Below are positions 1 through 11,900 of a stretch of 64,000 nucleotides of DNA, piece by piece (position 1 is the stretch's first letter; every line of letters begins with the position of its first letter). This DNA comes from Amanita rubescens (lineage: Eukaryota; Basidiomycota; Agaricomycetes; Agaricales; Amanitaceae). The stretch covers positions 355,350 to 419,349 of the forward strand of contig WION01000021.1 of NCBI GenBank assembly GCA_015039365.1, given 5' to 3'. Position numbers and translations under genes: made by a program. A model generated the notes under the pieces. The model ran no database searches, had not been told where the DNA came from, and saw only the letters and a list, made by a program, of their open reading frames with translations.

Positions 1-302
1 GGACGTCTGGTTGACATGGGTCCGAAAGTCCAATGCGCACAAACTGGAACACGGGGTGGGGAGGATCAACGTGGACTTAAACTGGAAGGCAAGGGGGAAC
101 TACTAGTCGTGGGCAAAAAAATGAGGCCAACAGACGCGGCCGAAGGAGGATGGACACATGGCCCAAGACAGGAACATGGGAGCCTAACGAGGGACGACGG
201 GACAGGTGGACGTGGACGAATGCAGGCATGGATGGTTCATGCCGAGGTGGGATATATGCCCCAGGACTTGACAGCGACCCCAGGAACTCCTAAACGGTCG
301 GC
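1..302. other. No gene recognised at window edge
   Basis: Purine-rich sequence with an open plus-strand frame beginning at 16, but its translation is low-complexity and shows no recognisable domain. The frame also runs over the 3' end of the minus-strand gene that stops at 303. I see no convincing feature here. Confidence 0.4.
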
Positions 303-1675
303 TTATGACAAAGGAGCGATAGCTCTCCCTTCAAATTGTAACCAGGCCGCGTCCAGAATGTTGTCCTCATCAGAAACAACCCTGCCTTCCTTCCCGTCCT
401 TGACAACCTCATCGCGCCATTTCATAATATCCATGTACTGGTCGCCATCGAATCCATCCGCTTCCTCGGGACCAATATTGCCGCCTCCTCTACCTCTGTT
501 GCTCCCATTACTGCTTCCCCCGGCTTCTGTCCGACGACGTTTTCTACTATGGTCAGGACTACGCCACTTGTGGCTCTGGAGTGTTGTTTCAGTTGGAGTA
601 TTCCATGTCTTGAGCTCCAAGGCGAGGGTACCCTGGAGCTCCCTCTCGAGCTTTGAACAAAAAACGTATAGGCGTATCACCTGAACAGAGTCGGAGAGAT
701 TAAACTGTTGCTTGTGCGCGTAGATGCGAACGAGCTAAGAAAGTTTTGAGTTTTTGGCAGCTGATACATAACTATGAACATACCGAGTCGTCAGTTGTCC
801 AGTATGAAGAGAAAATTTGCACGATGCCACAAGAGGCAATAGCCCCCATGATGATAGATTGCTTGAGTAAAAGAGCTTTCCGCTGCGCCTGTGCAGTGGC
901 AAGCACCATGATTAGCTGGTTCTTATTGCAGTCGTTCTCATCCTTCTTGAATTCTCCAGCGAACCCAATGATTGAGAAGCCGTCTGTCGACCCGCCAGTG
1001 GACCAATACAGGTGTTCTGAAATCGTTCGGTCGCCTTGAAAGGAAAACCGATCCTCTCCTATTTTATCAGCGATTATCACTGAAGGGATTGTCACCAAGG
1101 TATCGGATTGCGCATCTGGATTGCCAGCCGACGCCACAAGGCGATAGCTTTCTTCAGTTCTAATGGCAAGGTTATAGGAGATATGTGCGAGCCCGAGGGG
1201 AGAAAACGTACTTGAAGTCACAATGACGATCAAGCCTCGCACTAAAAGCTAATTCGATAATGTCGTCAATACCACGACGCTGACTATGTTCTTTGGAGTG
1301 ATTATCTGACATTTTGCGAACACGACTGAAAGCGAGGGCGAGAGTGGAAAGAACGGGTAGGATTCCATACTCGTCTCCTTCCACAGGGCGAAGTGTCGAG
1401 GCCCATGTACGCACGGCGAGCTGGAATTCGGGTTCGTTGTCTAAAACTGGTGTCCGAAAAGGACCCTACTTAGAAATTATGAGTGATAGATATGCGGGCA
1501 GGGGGATACTAACCTGAACCAGAATGCTGGGCACTTCTGCTAACTGATACAACTTATCAAAGTGGTCTGTAACTTCTACCGGGGGGATCCTTTTCTCGAC
1601 AACTTTCGCGCCATCCCTCCAGGCACGAAACAGAGAGGGTGACTTTGCAACCCTTTGCAAAACGATGAAACCCAT
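303..1675 (-). CDS. Hypothetical multi-exon protein
   Basis: I do not recognise the family. Exons joined by eye: first exon from 1675 (begins MGFIVLQRVAKSP) to about 1515; second about 1465-1213; third about 1163 to 775; last about 741-303. Joins use GT/AG introns of about 50 nt and keep one frame. The centre reads GDRTISEHLYWSTGG and GFAGEFKKDENDCNKNQ, followed by a helical stretch around LIMVLATAQAQRKALLLKQ. The C-terminal quarter is basic and disordered (SRKRRRTEAGG, then glycine/asparagine-rich). The basic tail could serve nuclear localisation, which is inference only. A start upstream of 1675 cannot be excluded. The gene ends in a neat stop at 303 and precedes the TTC7-like gene on the same strand. 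Confidence 0.6.
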
Positions 1676-2110
1676 CGAAATCGCTGAGCAATACGTGTCG
1701 ACTCACTTCGATGGTGACGCACTACTGGGGCAGTCGGAGACCAAGGATGGGGTGCCAGGCATTGATTGGGCCGTAGCGTTAGGGTTCAAAGGAGATAAAC
1801 GTTTACGGAAGCCGAGCAGGACATCCTAGAGATCTATCGTGCTTGCCTTTTTGTTAGGGGGCCTTGGAACTCTGTGACAGAATTATTCAGCTTCGGCATC
1901 ATGTTGGCCTGTCGGCTTGTCGGCTTGTCGGTTGTTCAACAGTCAGTCGCGTACACATACAAACACATTTTGTCCGATATGGACAGTCATAGGGACCCCT
2001 TTCTTGATGTCAAAATCTAGACTGCTAGATGTTGATGAATACTGTGTGAACGCCTCGTAAAATTGGTTATCCATTAGTCTATAGGTATTTTGGAGTACGA
2101 TTATTGTGTT
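1676..2110. other. Intergenic spacer with short direct repeat
   Basis: No convincing ORF. A short tandem of GCTTGTCG-type units sits at about 1911-1933. It lies between the 5' end of the unassigned minus gene and the 3' end of the TTC7-like gene, so it should hold a terminator and a promoter, but I cannot point to the motifs. Confidence 0.4.
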
Positions 2111-5100
2111 CTAAGCAACCCAACCAATGGCTGCGCTCATCTCTCTCACGCCCCGATGCTCTGATAGCTCCAGCGCGAACGCTAGACACTCGCGTTCCCG
2201 ATCCTTGCGGCCTTGCAATCCGTAAGCTTTCGCGAGGAAATACCAGGCCTCCGGAACATCCCAAGCTGGGCCACGTGTCAGGTGAGAGAGAAGACCCGCA
2301 GCGAGGTCAACGTCCTCTTGCTTGACTTCAGTTTGTGATGAATTTCCGCCATTCGATGCAATGTCAGGTGTCAGGTAAAGCCTGGCAAGATGAACGGTCG
2401 CAGAAACGTCCTCAGAGGAGATGAACAAGGCTTTTTGCAAGGCGTCGATGGCATGCTGGCGTTGGCCAAGAGCGATGTAATATAGTCCCAGCTGTTGCAA
2501 CGTGAACGTCGTACCTGCTACCGCACGATTTCGATGTGCTTACCTGTACCCAAACAGCCGGATTACTTTCATCGCGCACCTCAGCTTCTTGTATCGCACC
2601 CTTGGCCTGTTCGATCTTTCCGAGCCGCCTAAAAGTGGCTGCAGACATGAGCCAGACATTGCTTAGCATTTTGTTCTCTCTCGCAACGCGTGCATCTATC
2701 TTCGTCTGTCCAACAGGAGGCACTGGTGGTGGCGGGGGCGGAGGAGATGCCGCCGGTGTACCATCCTGTGAATGAATGATTGAGCTCACTCGGCGGCGTG
2801 AATGTATTGAAGACGCCTGATATGATGTTGGGTGAAGTACGGCATGGAGGTCTAGGCCGACGTTAGACATCACGACAGAATCCATTGGACAAGAAATCAC
2901 CTGGGGTGGAATTCGTCCTTCTTAGACTTCCATGTCGTGCAACTCCGTGTCCGATCTTCCTTGAGATTGTCGTGATCCTCTCTTGTCCTTTGTGTACACC
3001 CGTTTTAAGCATTTTCTGAACTTTTTCTTTCTTCGATTTTGAACCGTCGCCTCTTTCCATGGATGAGGATCTCTTTTGACGAGATCCACCTTTCTTGTCG
3101 GACGAATCCCGGCGTTTCTCCTTCTCCTTCTCTTTTTCTTTCTCCTTTTCTCCTACTTCTTCTATTGGCGGTGGAGGAGAGATAGTTATTGGTATCGCAG
3201 GGCTTGATGTAGCCTGGTCTCCATCGACGTTTACCACATTGTCAGCATCCTCCGATACTCGTATAATTGTTGTTGCATATGACGCAGCTCCAATGCTCAG
3301 ATCGAGGGATGGTCTGCCAACCATTGCAGGTTCTTGTGTCCCTAGATCGGCGGAGAGCCCTCCCGTAATTGGAGGAGGTGGGGCTGAACAGGAAATAATT
3401 AAATCGAGGTCAAATCAGTCTTTGGATACTTACTGTCACCAATGGTGGCCTTCTTTGCGGATATCCAGCGGAACACCTCGACCCACTTCTGTTCCGCAGC
3501 TTCCGCTCCATCGACAGCTTCCGCGAGATAAACTTGCGTAAGCCTAAGCTGCAGAGAATTTTCAACGATCTCGAAAGACAATGGCCAACACTGATCCACG
3601 ATGGAGCCGAGTAAATCTGAGCTAGGAGGCATCTGTTGAGAGTTTCGCTCCAATACGTAAACTTCGTCCCTGTACGGCTGAGTAGGAGTCACCGTCAGGT
3701 CATCTGGCCTTGCAGTTGATGCTGCAAATGAGTCTGCCTCGCCTAGGTTGGTACGGTAGCTTTGCTCCCACACCGGTATACCCAAATGATGATTTCGATC
3801 TGATTCGGGATTGACATCGACCGACTCAGGTACCTCTATATCATCGAGTGCTGCCCCTCGCTCTAGGATCTCTGCCGCAGCTTTCCATTGCTCGGTAGCA
3901 GTGAGAAGAATGCCTAGAAGGTGCCAGTATCTCACTTCGCTCGAGTTATCTTCCACGGCTTGTCCTGCGTAAACAGTCGCTTGTTCCAAATCCTGTAGCG
4001 CGCCTGCCCGAGCTAGCGAAAGGGCAAGGTAAAAGTATCCTAGGGCCGTAGGATATGCCTCGACTGACGAACGAAAGAGGTTGTAAGACTTCTCCAATCT
4101 CTGTGACCGAGTAAAGGAATCTTGCTCTAAAAATGCGGAGACGAATTAGATGAGGCTTGGGCGACTTAGACGGTACGCTTGCCTTTCAATGCCATAACAG
4201 TATTCCATATACCTTCAGTCATGTCAACGTGCGCCATCAGCCTTTTGTCATCATTATCCAAGCGCGTTCGGACCTTCTCGACTAATTCCCCTGCGTCTCG
4301 CGCGTCCTTCATTCCTTCCGTACCAGGGTTAGAGACAGCCACCTTGCATAGCATGCGTACGCCAAAGACAAGCAACTCGACCCAATTTTCGTTTGTATCC
4401 GTTTCTTCGCACATTTGAGCGCCTTGCGTCTGCCATGCTTTCCCGACGACTTGAGCATAAACTTTAAGGGTACGCTTTCCCAGTGATGCGTCCCCCGACA
4501 GGAATAGAAGGCGAGTCATATGCCTCAGTACCCGAGGTGAATTGAACGTCAGGCGCGTCGCCCACCACATAATCTAAAAGTCGACGTTAGCATCTGGAAC
4601 TGAGTCAATGAGAAGGTGGCTTACATCAATAAACCAGTTGGCATGTTCTCCAATAGCTCCCGCCGATTCCCATATCGCTGTGCACAGGTCTACGAAGTCT
4701 TCAACCTTGTTATTATGCTTGCCTGCGCGAGGAAATTTTGTAGTGATGTTCAAGATACTACGATAAGTGTTGATAACCGAACGTGCTTCTTCCAGCCAGG
4801 CGGGCACCTTCTTTGCCCGAGACGATACAGGGGTCACTGGCATGGACGAATGAAGAGATCGACCGTGTTTTATTGCTAATGCTCGAAGATAGATCACAGA
4901 TATCGTTGATCGATGAGCTGTGCGAAAGTCTGATGGCCAGTTGATGCTGCATCTCGAATAGTGTTTGAGCCACGTCCATAGACTTTCCTCCGGTTCAGCA
5001 TTTTCCGCATCTTCGAGGAGAACATTGTTAGTCCGCGCACATATGACGATGGCCCGCCACACGAGGCGGTCTACCCAACGCCACAGCTCCCGGAATCTCA

Positions 5101-6044
5101 GGAATGGCGTTAGCTCCGATTTCGTGCCAGATGCTTGCGAGGGTGGAACAAGTGGACTGAACGAAAACTCGGTGGCAGCGACGCTGATCAAGGGTAATGC
5201 TGCACGATAAGCCGATAATGCCTTCTTAGGATCCAAAGGATACAGTTTCTCGTAGGACATGCCTGTACTTAGTCTTTAGAAAATGGATATATACGTCGGG
5301 TGGAGACGGAGGTGAATGCTGACCTTGTAGACATACGCTGCGCAATGCCTCGACCATAGCCCAACTTCTCCCATCTTTGATCTCGGTCCACAAAGAATCC
5401 ATCATTGTAGCATACATCGAGCCCCCAGTAGACGAGATCGACGTTCGAGCGGATGAGGCTGGAACGGTAAGTGCTGTTGAGGGTGCCAATGAATTTGATC
5501 TCGACTCTTTCGTAGGTATGTAATCAGAAACGTTGCTTATGTCGTGTACTTGTGGTATATGCGACAAGCATTCGCTTGGATTCCCAAGAGCATATGCATA
5601 ATACGCCAGAGCGGAATTTTGTGACTGGATGCGACTTGAATGTTTTATGAGAGGATTATGCTGAGAATTCGAGGAACGTACATTAGAATTGTGAGTATGA
5701 AGCTTCTTCAAATCCTCATAACAACCCTTGGCCTCCTCAACGTGTTCATGCGGCAACATGGACTCATCTCCTACAAGCAACGGGAAATCCACATCTGAAC
5801 TGGTGTTGTTATCTTCATCGTCCATTGAGCGAGTGGCAAGTAACAAGGCCAAGGTCCGCGTCTGCGATGCCATTTCTGCGACATCTCTGAACCCGACGCA
5901 GTGCTTGTTGAACTTGCGGAGTAGCTCAGGCCAGCTGAGATTAGCGCCTGTTGGTGCTTTCGCTGGGTATTTCGCAGTCCATTGACCAGCTGTGAGAGTT
6001 GCCCTGAGCTGAGTCCAGTAGTGGACTTCCTTGTAGTTCGACAT
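2111..6044 (-). CDS. TPR protein of the TTC7/YPP1 family
   Basis: TTC7 proteins (Ypp1 in yeast) scaffold phosphatidylinositol 4-kinase III (Stt4/PI4KA) at the plasma membrane with Efr3. Start chosen at 6044 (MSNYKEVHYWTQLRATL). Exon 1 runs 6044-5324, then a GT-AG intron, then exon 2 from 5262 (reads ...VCLQ-GMSYEKLYP across the join) to about 4625, exon 3 from 4573, and further exons to the stop at 2111. The C-terminal part is clear TPR sequence: QQLGLYYIALGQRQHAIDA, then ATVHLARLYL, and the family hallmark GPAWDVPEAWYFLAKAYGL. A middle segment is low complexity: alternating K/E codons near 3120 give a polypyrimidine run on the plus strand. Upstream TPRs (SLARAGALQDLEQATVYAGQ) are also visible. 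It is divergently transcribed from DPH2 across 223 bp. No frameshift was found. The family assignment is firm; orthology to Ypp1 specifically is inferred. Confidence 0.85.
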
Positions 6045-6267
6045 GACGCGACGTAAATAAACTGGTGATCACACAATTTCCTATTTAGTACTAGCTGGCC
6101 AGCAAAAAATGTTGAACGTTGATATTCTATGACCCAACCACTAGAAAATGTTGCAAAAGAAGCGTTATCTATCCCTCATTTCTAGCGTTTTAACTTAGTT
6201 GAAGAAAGTAGACAAGTCTGCCGCAATGTGTGACGGAAGTGTGACACGGTCAACTATCTAATCTACT
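6045..6267. promoter_or_regulatory. Divergent promoter, TTC7-like / DPH2
   Basis: These 223 bp separate two genes transcribed away from each other, so the segment must carry both promoters. It is AT-richer than the flanking coding DNA. No specific box can be assigned with confidence. Confidence 0.55.
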
Positions 6268-8291
6268 ATGACAGAACCAATCACTGCCTTCTCATCGTCC
6301 AGCGAAGACGCTATCACGCGGACGATTGATGTCAATCCAGACACAGCTGCAGACAAGCTATCCGTGGAGGACTTTAACGACTACTACGAGATTGAAGAAA
6401 CAGCAGCAGAGATTTTGAAAAATGATTACAAACGGGTATGGTTTCAATGCCTATCAATCAAAGCACATGTTGATCTATTTCACGGCAGATAGCTCTACAA
6501 TTCCCGGATGAACTGCTCCACGATTCTGTCCCCATTTACCAGCGACTCAAAGGCCGGATTGGTACCGGAAGAGAGCTATACGTTCTTGCGGACACATCTT
6601 ATGGCAGGCATGCGAACACGTTTAACAGGTTTTATCGGGTACCCTGACCATCCGTTTTGGAAATATAAGCTGTTGCGTGGACGAAGTTGCCTCACAGCAC
6701 GTTGACGCGGACGCTATGATTCACTATGGATATGCATGCATGAGTCAGTGCGTATCACATCCGCTTTATCTTACATGAAATGTCTGATGCCATTCAGGAC
6801 TTCGCGCTTACCAGTTGTCTACGTTTTTGGCAAGAAAAAGATCGACATTAATCATTGCGCGGAAACGCTCGTGGATGCGCTGAATTCTCAGGTGCCATGC
6901 GATGAGCAGCGCACTGATAGCCCAATACTATTGCAGCACGATGTTGCATTCACCCACCTCGCAGGTGCGTGTAATCCAATCTAAGAAGAACAAATGTCAC
7001 TGAAACCGAGAAAGACGATCTTGTTCATAAGTTGAAGGAGCTACTAAGCCCTCTAGGTCACACTATGCACTATACGAAGCCACCCACTCGATCGATTCCA
7101 GCAACAGAGGACTCTTCTGAATCTCATGTTCAATTCCCGACGATTTTTTATATCGGACAAGAGAGTCTCGGTCTTACGAATCTCATAATAACCAACGCAG
7201 CTAGCAATGTAAGAAAGTCCAAATCTAAATTCTTGATATTTCTCAACAACGCTAGATTATATCCTATGATCCGGCGACATCCAACACTCGATTCGAGTCC
7301 TCCAAGACAAACAAGTTACTTATGCGGCGCTATGTTGCAGTCCAGAAGGCTCGAGATGCTGACGTATTTGGAATACTGGTCGGGACCTTGGGAGTGGGTG
7401 AGCCTTTTTAACGTTTGCGATAAAGATTTCGGTTGATCAGATTGCATTCAGCGTCGTATCTCCCAATGATAAAACATCTACGGACTCTGCTGGCCAAGAG
7501 CCGCAAAAAAAGTTATACAATATGCGTAGGCAGACTCAACCCGGCAAAACTGGCTAATTTCCTGGAGATCGAGTGTTTTGTCCTCGTAGCCTGTCCAGAA
7601 AATAGCCTCATCGAGGCAAAAGTCGGTTCCCTTTAGCCGAGCTTGATTTGAGCGCTCAAACATATTTACTAGGATTTCTTGCGACCCATTGTCACCCCTT
7701 TTGAGCTGAAAGCCGCTTTACAGGCTCAACAGACCTGGACAGGGAGATACGTACTGGACTTTGGTCAGCTGTTGGCCGAGCGCGATGATGAGAAACCTGT
7801 CGCAGGTTCGTACTTGGCGATAATTGTCATGAAATTGTAGTGATCATAGTACGTTTAGACGAAGACGAAGAGAATGGCGTAGAAGAAGATATAGATAAAC
7901 CCATGTTCTCACTGATAACGGGGAAATACAGACACGCGAAACGATACGGAGGTATGTCATCCGATTTCTTAAACGCTTCCTCTACATTGACGCGACAACC
8001 AAGATAAAATCGAGAGTAGGATAACAGAAGGAGAAGATAGCTCGGCAGTAATACTTCGTAATCAGGAAGGACGAATCACCAGATTAGAGGATAGCGCGGC
8101 AGGTAAGCTACGTGACCTTGCGAACCTTTTTGAGGGTGCTAATGCAACCAATCCCCTTAGCCCAATTTCTTCATAGTAGAACATATCGTGGCCTTGATCC
8201 CCGGGTAGGTCAAGATGCGCCCGGTGTGCTCGAACAAGGTAGAAGCGGGCTGGCCAGAGGTTATGAAGACGTTCGGACATTAAAATCGTAA
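6268..8291 (+). CDS. DPH2: Diphthamide biosynthesis protein 2
   Basis: DPH2 works with DPH1 in the radical-SAM-type step that transfers the 3-amino-3-carboxypropyl group to a histidine of translation elongation factor 2. Nine exons fit: intron boundaries 6436-6489, 6608-6669, 6748-6797, 6965-7014, about 7209-7255, 7399-7450, 7622-7672, one near 7806-7847, one after KRYGG (about 7952-8005), and 8103-8160. Conserved blocks: [10 protein letters not shown], then [14 protein letters not shown] (cysteine motif), [58 protein letters not shown], and the C-terminal [13 protein letters not shown]. The TAA stop is at 8289-8291. The second intron has a GC donor (AG|GCATGC): using it restores SYGSCCVDE exactly, whereas the only nearby GT gives a 41-nt intron and inserts extra residues. 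No frame disruption was seen, so the gene looks functional. Confidence 0.93.
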
Positions 8292-8999
8292 ATTTGTTTC
8301 GTATTTGAATTCAATCCGCGGCGCCGGGATCAGTTCGATACATCTCCGTTGTAAAGCCGTGATTCGCGTGATATTAATAGGCGCGATAGCCATGACACGT
8401 GCCGTCAATCACAGCACCCACTTCAAGTTCTTGCAAGGTTGACAAGCATCTAGCTGTTCTGTAACTTTGAATGATCAACCACAAACTACATGACAGATGC
8501 TGTCGTTGACGCGTGGCCGAAAATAGACCCGGCAACCATTGTTCTAACGTTCTAATGGGGTCCGCGACTCCGCGCAGCAGATCATCAGTTGAGACCGGGG
8601 TCCCTCACCTTACTAGTCACTTGCGGCGTCCCTCGCTCACGGACCAACGTTCACTGCCAACTCTCAAGTCAAATCCCGCCCCACTCATATTTTGCCCCCA
8701 CAACTCTTCAGCCAAACAAGGCATTAGCATCTATTCTCTCGCCCGTTCCCCCGATCGATCATCGATTATCGCTCGAGCCGGCTGCCTGTATCCATTGTTT
8801 CACGGTTGATTTCCTCGCGCGCCATCGGTTAACGCACACGGTGACAGTTTGGGCTTCGCACACCATCTGTTGCCTCCGATCACATTCATCCCAAATACTA
8901 CGGTTACCTTGTCCGCTCCAAGTCTGCTGAGCCCTGAGCTTCGTGCTATCCTGCTATCAAATAGGCCTACGGTATCGTTTTGTACTGGCATAAACAGGG
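8292..8999. other. Intergenic region upstream of GTPase copy 1
   Basis: Open frames here on both strands are low-complexity and overlapping, with no domain. This stretch presumably contains the DPH2 3' end and the promoter and leader of the GTPase gene that starts at 9000. Confidence 0.45.
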
Positions 9000-11900
9000 A
9001 TGTCAGACAGTGAAGTTGAATTCCCACCAAGTATGTCAAAATTTGCGCCTTGGCATTGTTGAACTTTTTCACTGACGTTATCAAATACGTTATACAGACG
9101 AGGAACAGGTTGCATTGCTCAGGGAGCGATACAGGTGTCCTCACTTCCGTATCCTTGTCATTGGAAGGGCCAATGCAGGCAAAACGACTATTCTTGAGAA
9201 GGTTTGTCGTGTGGCAAGGGGAACAATCCCCATCATATATGACAAGGAGGGTTAGTCAAACCAGATTTCTCGCACTGTTTAATATTGAGCATCTATCAGG
9301 CAAACCACTGCAACCTACTTTGACACATTTAATACCATCAATTGAAGTGAGTTGAATGGTGCATATTGGCATATAAGTGTGCTTGTTCACATCTCACAAT
9401 GTTAGAGAGGCATACATGATATTGAGCACCAGATTACATACAAAGGCAGCAACTTCATCTTTCATGACTCTCAGGGCTTTGAATCTGGTGCAACTGATGA
9501 GTTGAATGTTGCTTGGGGATTCATTGACAAGAAATCTGCTGAATCAGAGCTGAGAAACCAGTTGCATGCAATCTGGTATCTTGGGTTATTATTATTATCT
9601 TTTATAACCAGCTCACCAAATATCTCATAGGTACTGTATCCCCATGGACAGTCCTCGTCCACTTCTGCATACAGAACTCCAGTTCTTTCAAAAAGGAACA
9701 GGAAAAGGTTAGTGTTGAAGCTATTTTCTAGTGTATTGATATTTGGTTGGCATTGCAAGTTACTGCTTCACCTTTTTTACTGCTCTGCTGTGCATTAATC
9801 ACACATACATATTAACCAAATACTGACATCTTCACAGTTCCTTTGGTGGTAGTATTTACCAAATTTGATGGTCAAATAGTCAATGAGTATGTCAACATGA
9901 AGGATGCAGAGAATTATGAAGATAAGTGGGACTTAGCAAGGGTGAAAGCTGATGACAGTTTTCAGAGGATTTATCTTCCCAAAGTCTTGGATACTGAATA
10001 TCCTCCCAAAGCATTTGTGCGATTGGCAGGTGAAAATTGTTAACCTTTCTTGCTTAAACAAACTTAGACATGATGATTTTTCACAGATATGGATTTGGAT
10101 GAGAATGACTGTCCTGAATTGACTGAGCAGACTGCTGGTGCACTTGATGATGACATCATTCAACAGCTGTTCATCTCAACACAGATGAATAACCTTGATC
10201 TTTGTGTCAAAACTGCCCTTCAGTGAGGACTGTACTTCTATATAATGCTGCTGCAAATGCTGACTGTTCTTAGACATACCCTGTCTTCTGCATGTCGATA
10301 TGACACATGGATAAAGCAGACTCCTAGAATTCTCAACAAGTTTCCACATTACTGGGTACAATGATATTTTCTAAAAGTTTTGACATGGATGTGGAAAACT
10401 AAACCGAGGATGCAATAGATTGACAGAGAAGTATGTCTCTTTCATATTAGAAGGGAACTAAAAATGATAAATGTAATAGGATGTGAGCACACAAACATAC
10501 TTTGATGCTCAAGTTCTTTAACCATTGCCCTGATGAGCAGGCTGTAAGTAACACATAATACATTGATTATTTTGCTGAGCCATGGTCCTATTTTAACAGC
10601 AAGATGAAATAAATGTGAGCAACATAAACATTCTGTGGTACATGCATTAATATCTTGCATATGTATTAGTGGGTAAATGATGTCAAAGTGGTTGCAACTT
10701 CACTAGATCTGATTTTGTAACCAACAGTTTGTGCGTGATGCATCATTTTACTGCTGGGTTATCTGATCCTAGTCTTACTTAACAGGAAGTAAGTGACATT
10801 AATCACATTCCTGACAGCATCCTCATCATATTTATTATATGGCCAATAGGAGGCGAGTAGTGCTTCCCTATGGGTAAATTCAAACTCATCTTTTGAACCA
10901 TACATATATACAGGCAGTGAGTAGTACTGCACTATTTTATGCCCCACAGTTTCACTTCATCTGAAACTAGAAAGTGAGTAACACACATTTCCACCAGCCT
11001 CATCACCTATCATATGGCCAACAGCAAGTCTGTAACCTAGTGCTTTGTTCCATTAGAAGAGCTCATTAAATGTTGCCCATGATGAACAGGATGTGGGTGA
11101 CATTCAAGTTGTCATTCTTTCTGTCTGTACATCTAATTCTATGATAATAGGCAGTAAGTGGCATAACCCATCACTTGTCCTTGATGACCATATTACATGT
11201 CATCCCATGAATAGGATGTTAGTGGTATTTATTTTGTCCCAGTTAGAGATCTTATGGTCAAAAGGATGTAAGTAGCACTGCACTTCTTGCATCAGAAAGA
11301 CTTGGTCATGGATTATTGCATGACTTGCAGGAAGTGAGTAACATGTTATATTGTCAATTCATCTGCAGGAAGCTGATTTGCTCCCAATTTCCTGTAGAGA
11401 GTAGGCAGTTCTACAAAATCTTTTTCTAGAGTATTTGATACTAACATCACCTACAGGATGTGAGTAGCACTCTTGCATAAAGTAAAGTTTGATCACACCC
11501 ACCCATGACCAATGGCAGTTTGTGAGAATTCTGCAATTTTGTTCTAGGTATTCTGATCACCCCTCTTCCTGTGTCTCCAGTTTGTTAGTCCCATAGTATT
11601 ATTCCCTGACAGTCTCAGCAAGTTAACACTTTATTTCAAATAGGCAGTGAGTGGAGCTACATCATATATTCCCATGCACCAGATATTAAATGCCATTGTA
11701 GGAAGTGAGTAATATGCACATTGCATATCATCAAGATCTAACCTATTGTCAACAGGGGGTGAGGGATTTCTTGTTTTGTTTGCTAACCAATGCTAATTTA
11801 TTGTGGTCAACACTGAACAGACAGTGAGTGACACTCCTTCTCCTCCAATATACATAATCTGATTGCATATGACACATGATCGACAGCATGTGAGTGACAA

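Noticed and set aside
16..684. 222-codon plus-strand ORF
   Set aside because: No domain, odd composition, and it overlaps the better supported minus-strand gene.
10223..10225. TGA as the true end of the GTPase gene
   Set aside because: Possible, but both copies have a GTGAGG donor overlapping it and a conserved in-frame next exon ending FPHFW/FPHYW, so continuation is better supported.
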